A DNA stretch of 64,000 bases from contig JAQFVV010012400.1 of NCBI GenBank assembly GCA_028023455.1, positions 13,959,748 through 14,023,747 on the forward strand, given 5' to 3'. Below, piece by piece: positions 11,346 to 22,100 of the stretch (positions within the stretch are counted from its first letter, which is position 1; every line of letters begins with the position of its first letter). The stretch comes from Epiperipatus broadwayi (Eukaryota; Onychophora; Udeonychophora; Euonychophora; Peripatidae). The notes beneath the pieces were generated by a model. That model had not been told where the DNA came from. It searched no databases and worked only from the letters and a program-made list of their open reading frames with translations. Position numbers and translations under genes: made by a program.

Positions 11346-12171
11346 TACACCTGGGTCTCGTTTTATACGGATTATTTTAATGCGATTTTGAAGTTAAAAT
11401 AACATTTTGACTTGAAATCATTTTTTCTTCAAAAATATAACATTATATTAGCAGCCAACGTGAATATGGCCTGAAGCTATGTTTAGAACTTAGCTTCTAT
11501 GTAAATAACCTACTTATACTAATGAGTAAATAATAATAATAGATTTATATTTACATATAAAAATATCGCAGTAAATATTCAAAAATTTTAAACTTTTAAA
11601 ACGTATTTTGTTAATTATAACAGAAATAAATAATTTTTTAGATTTTTAAAATAAATAATAACGAAGATTTTATTGATTTTATAAACTGAAAATAATCTTT
11701 CTAATGATAATCTAAAGTCTTTTTGTTTTGATTACGATCTCATTTTTTTTAATATAGAAACAAAAAACCATTAACACAGCTCAAGAGTGAAAGTGGTGCT
11801 AGTTGTATGTCACATGATGAATCTGATTTCTTAACAGTTCACAAACGAACGCATATTGTCAAATAGCCAAATAACCGCTAATGATTAAAATATATATGAA
11901 AAAATCTAAAATTAAATACTGTAGTTAATAAAAAAAGTTTGTCTTATATTTTTTTTTTCCAAATATTTGAAATTTTTTATTAGTCATACTTTATTTCCTT
12001 ATTTTTTTAATGCGAATTTTAAAGTAATTTTTCCTTCTTGCTTTGCTTTTATGCGATTTCTAAAAATTACAACACCTAACCCCATTTTTCAAGGTAAGTT
12101 AAGTCTATTTTTGTGATTTCTGCGCGTTTTCTGAGAAATCTATCTACCGCATAAAACGAGACCCAGGTGTA
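11346..12171. mobile_element. TA-flanked TIR element, pogo/Tigger-like, non-autonomous
   Basis: The left end (11348-11370) reads CACCTGGGTCTCGTTTTATA followed by CGG. The right end (12147-12169) is its reverse complement with one mismatch in 23. A TA dinucleotide flanks both ends (11346-11347 and 12170-12171), the target site of Tc1/mariner/pogo elements. The 822-bp interior has no transposase ORF. Its right subterminal part (about 12050-12090) has CAACACCTAACCCC, and the 'CTCGTTTTAT.CGG' terminus resembles pogo/Tigger ends. The superfamily follows from TSD and TIR; the pogo/Tigger assignment is by resemblance only. Confidence 0.75.
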
Positions 12172-12458
12172 ATTTCTTTTCAAGTTTCCTAACTAGTTGT
12201 ACTTTTTATCAAAGATTACATATTATAGAACATATTGTTTTTAATGTAACATGTTTGTCATAGTATTTACAAAAATACATTCTCAAGACAATTTGCCTAT
12301 GAAACCATTGTAAAAAAATTTTAACTAGAATATAATTCTAAATAAATTAAAAATTTTGTAAATGCTTACATGCTTATCAAAGTTATTTTCAAAACATGTA
12401 ACTATTAGCAAAGTATTAATATTAGTGTAAACAAATAATTTAAAGTGGATGGAAAGGT

Positions 12459-12475
12459 ACACACACACACACACA
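12459..12475. repeat. (AC)n microsatellite
   Basis: About eight AC units in a row. Confidence 0.95.
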
Positions 12476-12843
12476 TTAAAATAAAGGAACAAATATCAGC
12501 AATCAATAATCTATTTCCAATTATTTCACTGTGATTAAAGACAGGGACAATATGGGGCAAAACATTTAGGTAGCTGTGTATTAGACTTGCAATGTAGGAG
12601 ACCTAAGCAATGTAGGAGACCTGCTACACTTTTTCACATCTGTGAAAAATGTCTAAAGTTGCGATCCCATCAAATAAACACTGCGATCTCATCCAACAAT
12701 GTGTTATATAATACATTTATACTTTCATAATTTTTTTCATTTATTATCCAGATTTCATTTGGACAAGTGCTCTCAAATGTTTTTTACTTCAGTTCTCTCA
12801 ATTGCATTTTTCAAGTGTTTTTATTTCATAGTGCTATCAAATG

Positions 12844-13029
12844 TGTTTTTTGGATTTTGTACTATACTATTTGTGATTTAAAGTGATTGCATTTTTTGGA
12901 TTCCATATTACACTATTTTTGATTTTAAGTGAGTGAATACATGTGCTTTTCATTTTGATTTACTTTTCCATTTTCTGATTAACATGTTTACTTTTCATTT
13001 TGATTTACTTTTCTATTTTCTGATTAATA
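12844..13029 (+). repeat. Two adjacent short tandem duplications
   Basis: A roughly 50-bp unit with TTTTGGATT...TACACTATTTTTGATTTTAAGTGA occurs at about 12844-12885 and 12891-12933. It is followed by a roughly 45-bp unit with CTTTTCATTTTGATTTACTT at 12944 and again at 12990. Copies within each pair differ by a few bases. They lie just upstream of the Merlin transposase remnant and may be part of its 5' flank. Confidence 0.7.
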
Positions 13030-13050
13030 CTACTTTTTTAAAAACAGGAA

Positions 13051-13815
13051 ATGAACATTTGGAGTACTTTCAAGAGAAAGGAAGCCTGCCATCTGACAAA
13101 GTGTGTCTAAATGGACATTCATACCTTTTACATCCACACTGTGAATAAGCAATGACGTCCATTCAATGATATAATAAAATAAGCCTTCATAAGGTTGGAG
13201 GGTTCCAGAATTCCATTTCTGACAATGATACAATTTATTTACAGCTGGGTTTCCAAATTAACATCCAGAGAATAAGTAAAAACACAGCAATTTAGCAGAC
13301 AAAACCATAATAGACTGGAATAACTATATGCAGAAAGTTTGTGCCATAGTCCTAACAAAATCATTGAAATTAATGAGTCTTTTCACAAAAAGAAAAAACC
13401 GAGCTGAGCGAATTCTTCTGGAACAATAATTGTTTGGTGACTTGTGCAGGGAGACTGACATGACAAGTGTTTCACCATGACAATTCATGACAGAACAGCA
13501 ACAACTCTGATGGAAGCCATCCAACAAAATTAGAAAGGAATCAACAATTTATTCAGATTGTTGAAAAGCGGGTAAATCTGCTGAATTATAGCTGCTGGTT
13601 ATAACCATTTCTGGGTGAACCACAAATATAATTTTGGAAATCCAAAAACTGGGGTTCACATTCAGAACATTTGAAGACTTTGGGATTCAGTGAAATGGCG
13701 TAATAAAATCTGAGAAACAGCATGCCAGCTCCTAGATTTGTATTTGGCAGTATTTATGTGGTGGAAATTGCATAAAGATGATGATGTATTCATTTGTATA
13801 ATGGACGAAATCAAG
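13051..13815 (+). pseudogene. Merlin-family (IS1016/ISXO2-like DDE) transposase fossil
   Basis: Read through frameshifts, the plus strand follows the Merlin transposase order: 'FQEKGSLPSDKVCLNGHSYL' (N-terminal zinc region), 'SIRLEGSRIPF', 'DWNNYMQKVCAIVLTKS', 'IEINES' (first catalytic block, normally with Asp, here Asn, 13363-13380), 'KRKNRAERILLEQ', 'TIYSDC' with the second Asp kept (codon 13556-13558) and a stop in place of the following Trp, and 'WVNHKYNFGNPKTGVHIQNI' with a TGA stop where the catalytic Glu belongs (13672-13674). The end reads 'DLYLAVFMWWKLHKDDDVF'. The H-NFxxPxTGxHTQNIE and 'LAEFMW' motifs are diagnostic for this family. Several stops and frameshifts make it non-functional. 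I could not find its TIRs or 8-9 bp target duplication. Confidence 0.85.
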
Positions 13816-13906
13816 AAAAATCAGTCCACATTGATTAATAAAAATTTGCTCATTTTCCTTTTTTTACTTTTTAATAAAAGTGCAGTAATTTTAATTTCTT
13901 TTTTTT

Positions 13907-13924
13907 GTGTGTGTGTGTGTGTGT
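13907..13924. repeat. (GT)n microsatellite
   Basis: Nine GT units, about 90 bp downstream of the Merlin coding remains. Confidence 0.95.
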
Positions 13925-15309
13925 TTTTAATAAAATACATTTATTTATTAACATTTCTCAATGAAGATCCTGTGCAAGCATTATATCGCACAAACATGTG
14001 TTAAGTAAGTCTCCATTTTGGGAAAAAAAAATAACTTAAAGTCTCCATTTTGGAACAAAATGTTATCCATTTAAAATAAAGCAGAAATTTCCTTCCCCAG
14101 AGAACTTATGTAGAAAGATAAACAATTTGTTTCATCATGACAAATCCTGTTTTTATATACATGATAAGTATGTTTTCATTTTAAGCGATAAAATTTGCCT
14201 ATTATGTATTATTTTTTTCCAAATTTTGATTGTCCATTTTATAATTTCATACTAGATATAGACATAGTAATTAGATACAATATTTAGACGTGATAATATT
14301 TTAGATATAAACGTAGTAAAACTTTGCTATTATTTTTTGCCAATTTTTCATTAGTGATTGTTTGTAATTTCATGACAACCTTAAATACATGTATTTTTTT
14401 TTTAAATATTAAGTAACATTTGGGAATTGTATAATGCCATTCCATAGGGGAGAGGATAATGTTTTTAATGATTATTTTGTCATTTCATGACAAGACTTAA
14501 ATATACTTTCATTTAGTATCTTAATATGTCATTTACTATTTTTGTGTGACATTTATACTTTTAGTATTGTTAAAAATGTACTTTTTCAGATTTAGTCTGG
14601 TGCGATTAGTGTTACATATTATAGCTGCTATGCCCCTTCACATACCTATGTATCAGTTTAACAATAACTTTATAAATCTTGCGAAAATATCATGTACACA
14701 TGGACTGTTTTGACGAATGTATCATTTAAGTTTGTCAGAAATTCCATTATTACTTATTTGGTCAGATGACAAGATTAGAAAGATATAACAAGATTGATAA
14801 AGATGTGAAAAGGTATAGAAGGTCTAATATGTTTGAGGTCTAACACCTAAGTACTAACATTTATCTTTCTAGTATATTGTACATCAAAAAAAAATACTAA
14901 CAGAAACATATCAATTTCAATATTAAAGAGAATCTCTCAGATCCATTAATCTATCTTTCATAAGTCCTATATTTATAAAAGATGTTTGTGACAAACAATA
15001 ATATCAAGAACAACATCATTACTTCAAAGAGCATTGGAGAAAGCAACAAGCTATAGTTATATATCATGTTGAAAATTTTATAAATAGATTTCCATAATAA
15101 TAATCATTAAAGATTTCAACATGAATAAAACCAAATATTAATATACAAAAATTTATAAAATTAAACTCAATACAAGATATAATTTAAATGTTTATAAAAA
15201 AAATTTCACCCAATTAGATAATTGTCAATATAAATTTTATCAATTGTATAGTAGACAGAAAATTAAAAATAACAAAATGCTCACAACCTATATTCATTCC
15301 TAACAATTT
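13925..15309. other. AT-rich spacer
   Basis: A 16-bp direct repeat AAGTCTCCATTTTGGG/A occurs at about 14006 and 14039. A GTTTTTAATG...TTTCATGACAA theme recurs loosely between 14340 and 14500. No gene or RNA recognised. Confidence 0.5.
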
Positions 15310-15365
15310 TTAATGGCACTGAGAGTAGTGGATCATATGAAAGTCTAAGTTCGAATCCCACATAT
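15310..15365 (+). repeat. tRNA-like SINE head (decayed)
   Basis: A box A-like TGGCACTGAGAGTAGTGG (15314-15331) is followed by a strong box B match GTTCGAATCCC (15349-15359), with near-tRNA spacing. There is no pairing that would complete a tRNA, and the sequence downstream (15366-15430) is not A-tailed. I read it as the promoter head of an old SINE. Confidence 0.55.
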
Positions 15366-16239
15366 ATTACATATATAAATGCAGGTTTAAGCCTGTACAA
15401 TGTATTAATTTTATACATAGTAGTTTCATTATATGCATGACTGTTGTTTTGTCAATGATAATGAAATTACCAGAATGTAGCAACTACATAATATGCATTG
15501 TGAAAACACATACTTATAGACTTTTTCAATGTGTAGTTTTATATAAAAAAAGATAAAAATAAATTTATAATAGGAATTTTATAATTTAATACTGTATTTC
15601 TTTTTTTAAAAAATTTAATTTTTTTGTCTTAAAAAAGATTTTTATTTTCTTTTTACAAATTAAATAAACGGATGAATAGAAATAAATTGTAGATATCTTA
15701 ATTCACTTATTTTTCTTTTAACTTTCCTACTGCATAAAGCATTCCCTACATGCATATACTATATATTAAACAACCGTTTTTTACTTGTTTGCTATATCAT
15801 GTTTTTCTGTCATCAAATGATTATAATCTAACAAATAAGATATTGCATTTTAGTTTTTGTTTCTAGATGACAGCTGTAATTGGGAGATAAAATAAAATTT
15901 GCTAACACATGTTAGAAAACAGATTCTGGTTCTTTTTTTAGATCAAATTGTAAAATATTATATACTAGTAACATTAAATATATCACTTTTTATTTTAAAC
16001 ACTAAACATCACATGATCACCTGGTTTGCACTGAGTTGTACTACTGTATGGAGAGTTTTCTAATTTTTATTTTGTTAGGTCTAAACATATTTTTACTAAT
16101 CTAGCAGTAAAAAACAAATATAGTTATCAAATTAGTAATATTACAAAGTTGCATGAAAAAAAAAAAATCAATAAAAAATTTGTATAAATTGAGAAATAAA
16201 TATATAAACTGTCTAAAAAAAATTAAGTTACTTTACACA
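15366..16239. other. AT-rich spacer
   Basis: Nothing recognised apart from A/T homopolymers. Confidence 0.5.
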
Positions 16240-16719
16240 TTTAGTCATCATCATCAACCATTATCAATCCACAGCAGGTTGAAAGTTTCTCCCAGTTCAA
16301 TCCATCTCCGATCTTTAGCTTCTCTTCACATCACCCTGCACATTTTCTTATTTCATCCATCCATCTCACATGTGGTCTCTTTCTGGGTCTTTACCAATCT
16401 CTTGGAATCCCGTTGAAGATTTCAATTATCCATCTATTACCATCTCTTCTAGCAATATGTCCAGCCCTACTCCACTTCAGTCTTAATTTTTTCAATGAGG
16501 TCAGTAACACCTGTTTGTTCTCTTACCAACATATTGTGTTTTCAATCTCTTCTTGTTACTCCCAACATGCATCTCTCCATACTTCTTTGAGTGGTCTGAA
16601 GTCTCTGTATTGCTCTTCTATTAACTGTCCAAGTCTCAGACCTATAAGTAAGAACTGGTAAAACACATTTATTAAAAATCTTCCTTTTCAAACACATAGA
16701 CATATTTCCTTTTAGTATT
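16240..16719 (-). pseudogene. RTE-clade retrotransposon, 5'-truncated 3' end (antisense)
   Basis: The minus strand encodes the RTE C-terminus: 'ILKGNMSMCLKRKIFNKCVL' (about 16715-16660), then 'PVLTYRSETWTVNRRAIQRL', then 'RSMERCMLGVTRRD' to about 16545, and on in shifted frames to a TGATGATGATGA tail (reading TCATCATCATCA on the plus strand at about 16246). It is nearly collinear with the plus-strand copy at 52.1-52.8 kb. 5' truncation is usual for target-primed retrotransposition. At the truncation point it abuts a SINE-like sequence. Confidence 0.85.
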
Positions 16720-16850
16720 GAAGCAGTCGGATCTAAGTTCGATCCTAGCTTCATGATCTTTCACATGTAGCCAACTTCAAACCCTTGTACTAACTTTGAA
16801 TTTCCGATGCAATGGGGCTTTATGCGTTCAGTCCAGCTAGTTTCCTTAAA
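16720..16850 (+). repeat. SINE-like sequence with tRNA box B
   Basis: AAGTTCGATCCTAGC (16735-16749) matches a tRNA box B. It is followed by about 95 bp of moderately GC-rich sequence ending near AGCTAGTTTCCTTAAAG. No box A is left, because the sequence is cut at about 16720 where the RTE 3' end begins. A SINE body is the simplest reading. Confidence 0.5.
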
Positions 16851-18253
16851 GAAAAACTATTATAAATGTGTGTTAAAATTAATTCATTTGAGATTTAAAC
16901 TAATCATTTCTATTAATAAATTCATGTTAGAATTATTCATGAATTTATATATATTATAACTGCGTGGATTGTGCGTATATATATTTATAAATGTTTAAAT
17001 ATATATAATTGTTCGAAAGTTTCATTGCGTCGGGAATGTTTATTTTACTTTTAAATAATATGATAAATTTTTAGTGATTAATAGCTACATTCTTTCGATA
17101 AGCTTTCAGATTTTCTCTTTCCAAAACAATGGTTAAAGTTTTTATTAATTAGAAATAGATAAGTCTTTAAAATGTTAGGACGGTCCTAATTAAAATCATT
17201 TTCTGATATTAAAAATTCAATTTCTAATTAGAAAATGAATTCAAGTTAATGAGTTTGAAAGCCTTATCAAAGGAATGTATCTAAAAACAACTAGTAAATT
17301 TTTTGTAAGATTGATTTAGCCTAAGGCATCAGATACAGTATAAAGAGCCCAGGAAAAGTTTCCAAGCAGCTATTATTCCTCATTAAGAGAAGCTATATAT
17401 ATTTCATTAGAGAAGTCGCCCAGTTAAATTATGAAGTAAAATAGTGTTTCTACCATGGTGGGGGGGCTTAACTTCAAGAGTCTGACTACGGTTCCTTAAG
17501 CCCCCTGAAAATCTTCAATGTGGCTGCAATATAAAAATTCATATACCAATCGTAAGCTGCCGAAACCTTAGAGAAATCTATCAAAATGCTATTCACATAA
17601 TTTTCAAAATGCGCGCATATGTTTCATCCAACTGGACTCTGCCCTGTGGAAACGCAGAAGTCAACCATGAAGAAATGGTAATATCTTTCCTTTTGAACCT
17701 GGCCAGTTCTGAACTTTAAGTTAAAACATCTTTAAGCTATCTACTGTAAAATTGTCTTTTTGTTAATGTTATTTTAAATTATGTAGTAATTCTCTATCTT
17801 AATCTCTAGTCTTTAAATTTAATATTTGTTAACTTTCTCTTTTCTTACGATGGCGGTTCATTTATTATATTATATATTGTGTAATTTATTAATGTTGTTT
17901 ATTTTTTTATTATATGCCAATAATAACTTCAACTCGATAATAATTTCCTTCGTTGCATTTGCCTTGTTAAATAATATATTTATTTTTACAGTAATTCTTA
18001 CCCACTAGAACTATTTTGATACAGTTCTATTAATTGAGTGATTTGTACAATTTTTGCTATTTTATTAATGGCTAATAACAACAAATTATTAGCTCAATTT
18101 TTAACCTATGCTCCCAGCCACTTTACTGAATTTATAATAGTTATTTATTCACATTAATTTATTGTTTGCAAAAAGGTTGATAAAGGAATTAAATGAATAT
18201 ATATTCTAATTCAAATGTTATACTTTCTATTAATATTCAGGAAGGGCATGGGA
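16851..18253. other. AT-rich spacer with a GC-richer island
   Basis: 17330-17720 is richer in G+C and includes the G-run at 17459-17467. A short frame 'RAYVSSNWTLPCGNAEVNHE' at about 17612-17670 stops at a possible GT splice donor (GTAATATC, about 17679). I do not recognise it and would not call an exon on this alone. Confidence 0.3.
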
Positions 18254-18836
18254 TTTAGGGCATAATTAATATAATTTCTAATTGCATTAAATACTTTTTG
18301 ATTAAAGCACGTTTGACTTTAATTTAACTTGATCAGGTCATCACGTAGAGCACTCTTTATATAAATTGGGTTTTATTATTTAAATACGATGATTACCAAG
18401 TCATCATTTTCCGAACGTTGCTGACGCGAGCCATCTCCTGTTTCATAGGCTTGTCCTCAGTGATATTTCTATTAGTTTAATTATCTAGGAAGAAAGCACT
18501 TCCTCCACTTGCTCGTTTTATATTTGGAACACCAAAGGTTCGAGAATACGACCCGACCTGGTTTTCCCTGTGTTCTATGGATCCTTCATATAGGGCATTG
18601 AAGACTTGTCAAATACAAGCAGCCCTGCTATTTTCTCAAATCATAGACAAGCCATTATTTTTCACATTTATTCTTATAGCTCATAAGTCGTCAGTACCGT
18701 TTATTTCTCAGTTCCAGTAAAGCCTGCTCTCATGCTCGTAAATCGTGATGAATTGATTTTATTAAAGTCGAACAAATTAATATTTATTTATAATTAAATA
18801 AGTTTTTTATTAAATATTAAAGTTATGCCCTAAATA
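18254..18836. mobile_element. Probable TIR element, about 580 bp, unclassified
   Basis: ATTTAGGGCATAA at 18254 is mirrored by TTATGCCCTAAAT ending at about 18836. The match continues inward in diverged form for about 100 bp, including GACTTTAAT blocks at about 18315 and 18765. The interior (18400-18720) is clearly GC-richer than the flanks and holds no recognisable protein. I cannot see a convincing target duplication, so the superfamily is open. Confidence 0.55.
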
Positions 18837-19289
18837 CGTATCTTGTTCTTTGTGAATTGATTTGCGAATGTGAAAATAAATCTCACATTCTTTCCTTTAG
18901 AATCAGAATAATAATTTCAGTCATAGCCAAATACCTTTATCTACCTTTATTTTCTTGTCGGGGGCATAGACATATATTTATCATATAATATTGCGTAATA
19001 GTATTGGCATATAATAAGGACTGCCATTCTTGTTGTAAATATAAATTCTGTTTAAAGACTAGAGGTAATCTATATAATCACAATCTAAAAGTTGAACAAA
19101 ATTATAATTATTATTAAATATTTTATTAACACATTTGGGTTTTTTTTTTAAACTTTCTTTCTTATTCAAATTATTTTAATATTAATGCTCACTGTCTGTA
19201 TTGGCAACCCGAACATATATATATGAGTTGACTTATAAAGATTGTTAGTTATTTTATTATACTTTATTAGAGTTAGATCAGGAGTCTCA
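18837..19289. other. AT-rich spacer
   Basis: No gene seen. If 19290-19500 is a real minus-strand terminal exon, the stretch just below 19290 is its 3' UTR: antisense AATAAA occurs at about 19244-19249 and again near 19260. Confidence 0.4.
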
Positions 19290-19500
19290 TTAATCATCAT
19301 CATCCGTTGAGCTAGTTCCTTGGCGCATAGTCATGTACCGTCGATATATGTCATCCATTGATTTGATCTGAGCTCGTGAGTTGGGTTTGAATTCAGTTTG
19401 AACCACCTGAGTTTGAATCCGACTTTGAGTTTGGGTTTGTTGATGTGTTGGCTTCTTTTTGACCGGTACAGTATCAAGTTCTACCAAAAGCAGACCAACC
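19290..19500 (-). CDS. Exon-like C-terminal coding stretch of unknown identity
   Basis: The minus strand encodes about 60 residues ending in a stop at 19290. The sequence is hydrophilic and Gln/Thr-rich ('KKKPTHQQTQTQ', 'RAQIKSMDDIYRRYMTMRQ') and ends '...SSTDDDD'. Base composition is strikingly richer in G+C than the surroundings and codon use looks natural, unlike the RTE debris beside it. Upstream (higher coordinates) it runs straight into RTE sequence: the RTE 'NYRIKLGWSAFGR' coding end is followed, after a 4-bp gap relative to other copies, by this tract. Three readings are open: a host gene's last exon beside an RTE copy; a chimaeric or captured transcript; or an unusual RTE 3' end. I favour a host-derived exon, weakly. 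I do not recognise the protein. Confidence 0.35.
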
Positions 19501-22100
19501 AAGTTTAATTCTATAATTAATTTCATCCATTATGTTCCAATCTGTATTAATCATCTGACCAAGATATTTGTAACTCTTAACTTCTTCTAACTCATCATAA
19601 TCAATATTAATTTTCATATTTTGGGAAAAACCATTAAACATTACTTTAGAGTTTTTAACATTTACCTCTAGTCCTACTTCCTATTTTCATTTGATAACTC
19701 CTGCAACATTTTCTGCAGGTCTAAAGCATTATTTGCAAAAACAACTGCATCATCTGCACAATCTAAATGACTTAAATAATCATTTATTTTCAATCCTTAG
19801 CTTCCCATTTTAATCCACAAAATACTTCTTGCAGCACTACTATAAAACGTTTTTGAGATATGGAGTCACCGTGTCTTACATCATTCTCAATGTTGATTTT
19901 CCCAGTATCATTATGTAATCTAATTGTTGCTGTTGCATTTTTATAAATATTATTTTAAATATGACAATATGCTGGATCTATACCTTGATGATCCAATGCT
20001 TTAATCACTGAAGAAATGTTTATAGAATCAAATGCCTTTTCATTATCTATAAATCCAGCTTCTCTCAATACCTGGATATGATCTATTGTACTAAAACCAC
20101 TTTTAAATCCAGCTTGTTCTCTTGGTTGGCTGAAATCTAATGTTCTCTGTAGATGAGTTGTAATTATCTTTGTAAAAATTTTGTATAAAACTGGTAAAAG
20201 GCTGATAGATCTGTAATTTCTAATATCTTCTTTATCACTTTTTTTAAATATTAATATTAATAATGCATTCTTCCAATCATCTGGTACATCTTTATCATTT
20301 AGATATTTGGTATATAACTTTGCTAAAAAAAAATTCTATTTCTTTACTTGCTTCTTTTAATATATCAATTATAATTCCATCATTACCTGGAGCCTTTCCT
20401 TTCTTCATACAATTTATTGCATGTCTCACTTCTTGGTTTAAAATCCTGGGTAATTCAGAAGATATAATAGATATAGGATATACTTGTTCTTTATTACTAT
20501 ATAATTCTTGATAAAAGTCTTCTACCCATTTCATGATGTCATCTCTCTTTTTAGTAATTTTCCATCTTTTTTTCTTATTGCAGATATAAATTTCCTACTA
20601 ATATCAAAATGTTGTTTTATACTTTTAAGACTTTTATTCTCTTCTATAGCTTTCCTTGCTAGTTCACAGTTATACTTTCTTATATCACTTTCCACTCTTT
20701 TCCGCACCATTTTACAAAATTTGAGATATTCAATCCTTTTTAATGCATCATTTTTGTATATTTTCATATTCCTTCTTTTCTTCATAAATTCTCTAATCTC
20801 AGTAGAAATTTTATTGATCAATTGCTGCTTTTTTCTACCAGCTATCTTTGTTGCAGTTTTTAAAAGTGTATCAGTTATTTTCATATTAATTTCATTCAAA
20901 TCTGAATCATGTTCAAAATCTACTAATACTTGAAACCGATTTGTAAGTTCTAATTTAAATTCATTAGAGTGTTTCTGAAGATTAGGAATATCAACTGTAA
21001 CTATTGTTTTTCTTAATAATTTTTGTCTCTCTAGTTTTGTATTAACACGTATTTTACATCTTACTAATCAATAATCACTTCCTGTGTTAAATTTATTAAG
21101 AACATTACAATCTTGAAATATGTATTTTCTGTTAGTCAAAATATAATCCAGTTCTGCTGTTCCTTCATTTGGATGCTTCCATGCCCATTTCTTTTTAACA
21201 TTTTTCTCAAAAAAAAAAAATTCATAATATAAAGTTTTTCTTTTTATGCAAACTGCACAAATCTATGTCACCTCTCATTTCTATTATACCATAACCAAAA
21301 TTACCTACAGCACTTTCAATTTTGATTTGTTTACCAATTCTAGCATTAAAGTCTCCCATAAAAATTTTAAAATGTTTACACTGATCAAAAGCCTTTTATA
21401 CCTCCATATAAAAATATTCTACTACTTCATCATTATGAGAACTTGTTGGGGCATAAACTGAATTATCTGCATTTGGTATCTGCTATTAAATTATATAACT
21501 AATCTTGCCACTCTGTCCGATACACCATCAATCTCCACAATGTTGTTCTTCCACTTTTTATTTATAATGAATCCTACTCCACTTGTATTTCCAATATTTC
21601 TGCCTTTATCATAGAGTACATGTCCATTTTTTAAATCAATTGTCTCTTCATCTTTTCTTCTAATTTCACAAAGTCCAATAATGTCCCATTTAATATAAGA
21701 CAGTTCTTCTAATTTTTGCAATCTTCCTTCACTTGAAAGTGATCTGCAGTTGTAAGTACCTAAATTAAAAAGTCATCATCAAATGGCTGCCTCGGCTGGT
21801 GACTTTACAGCTTCCTGGGAATAAGGGCCATGATTTACTTTTGTCTATCATACATGTATATATCTATTGGATAAATATTTATCAGTTCTGCCTTATCAGG
21901 CAACTGAGAAAAAAGACCATGGTGTTTCTTGATCTTAAACTCAGAGGTAAAAAGCCAATAAACTCATCACGCTGGCTAATGCGTGTTGGTGAGCAGCCCA
22001 TCCCATGTTCATATACTATATGAATAATCACAGTAATAACGGCTGCAACGACAAGAACGTATGGAGTGGACATTAGGAATATGCCCGCCCTGCTCAGTTA
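19500..22100 (-). pseudogene. RTE-clade non-LTR retrotransposon, near full-length but 3'-truncated (antisense)
   Basis: This is the most complete RTE copy. From its 5' end (about 22100, GC-rich leader) the minus strand encodes an AP-type endonuclease: 'RLQKLEELSYIKWDIIGLCE' with the metal-binding Glu (about 21721-21660), 'IMGDFNARIG' (about 21365-21335) and 'SDYWLVRCK' (about 21070, normally SDHRLVR). A basic linker follows (20899-20531). The RT begins at 'MKWVEDFYQELY' and 'KKGKAPGNDGIIID' (20534-20295), motif A 'DNEKAFDSI' (about 20050-20015), motif C 'LDCADDAVVFANNALDLQ' (about 19770-19720), and 'DYDELEEVKSYKYLGQMIN' (about 19600-19545). Stops and frameshifts are scattered. The C-terminal domain and TGATGA tail are missing. 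Homology stops at about 19500, where the exon-like tract begins, so truncation is at the 3' end, which is unusual for a LINE. Confidence 0.9.

Noticed and set aside
12699-12881. 60-codon hydrophobic open frame
   Set aside because: Phe/Ile/Leu-rich translation of T-rich DNA; no start context or homologous copy.
13738-14004. Separate 88-codon gene
   Set aside because: Its first 30 codons are the end of the Merlin transposase frame; the rest is translated T/GT repeat.
17600-17690. Possible exon with splice donor
   Set aside because: Only about 20 codons of non-random look, no acceptor that I can defend and no known protein; mentioned in the spacer entry only.
20263-20933. Plus-strand open frames of 82 and 141 codons
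   Set aside because: They are exact antisense shadows of the RTE linker and RT on the minus strand; rich in Phe/Ile/Leu/Ser with no motif.
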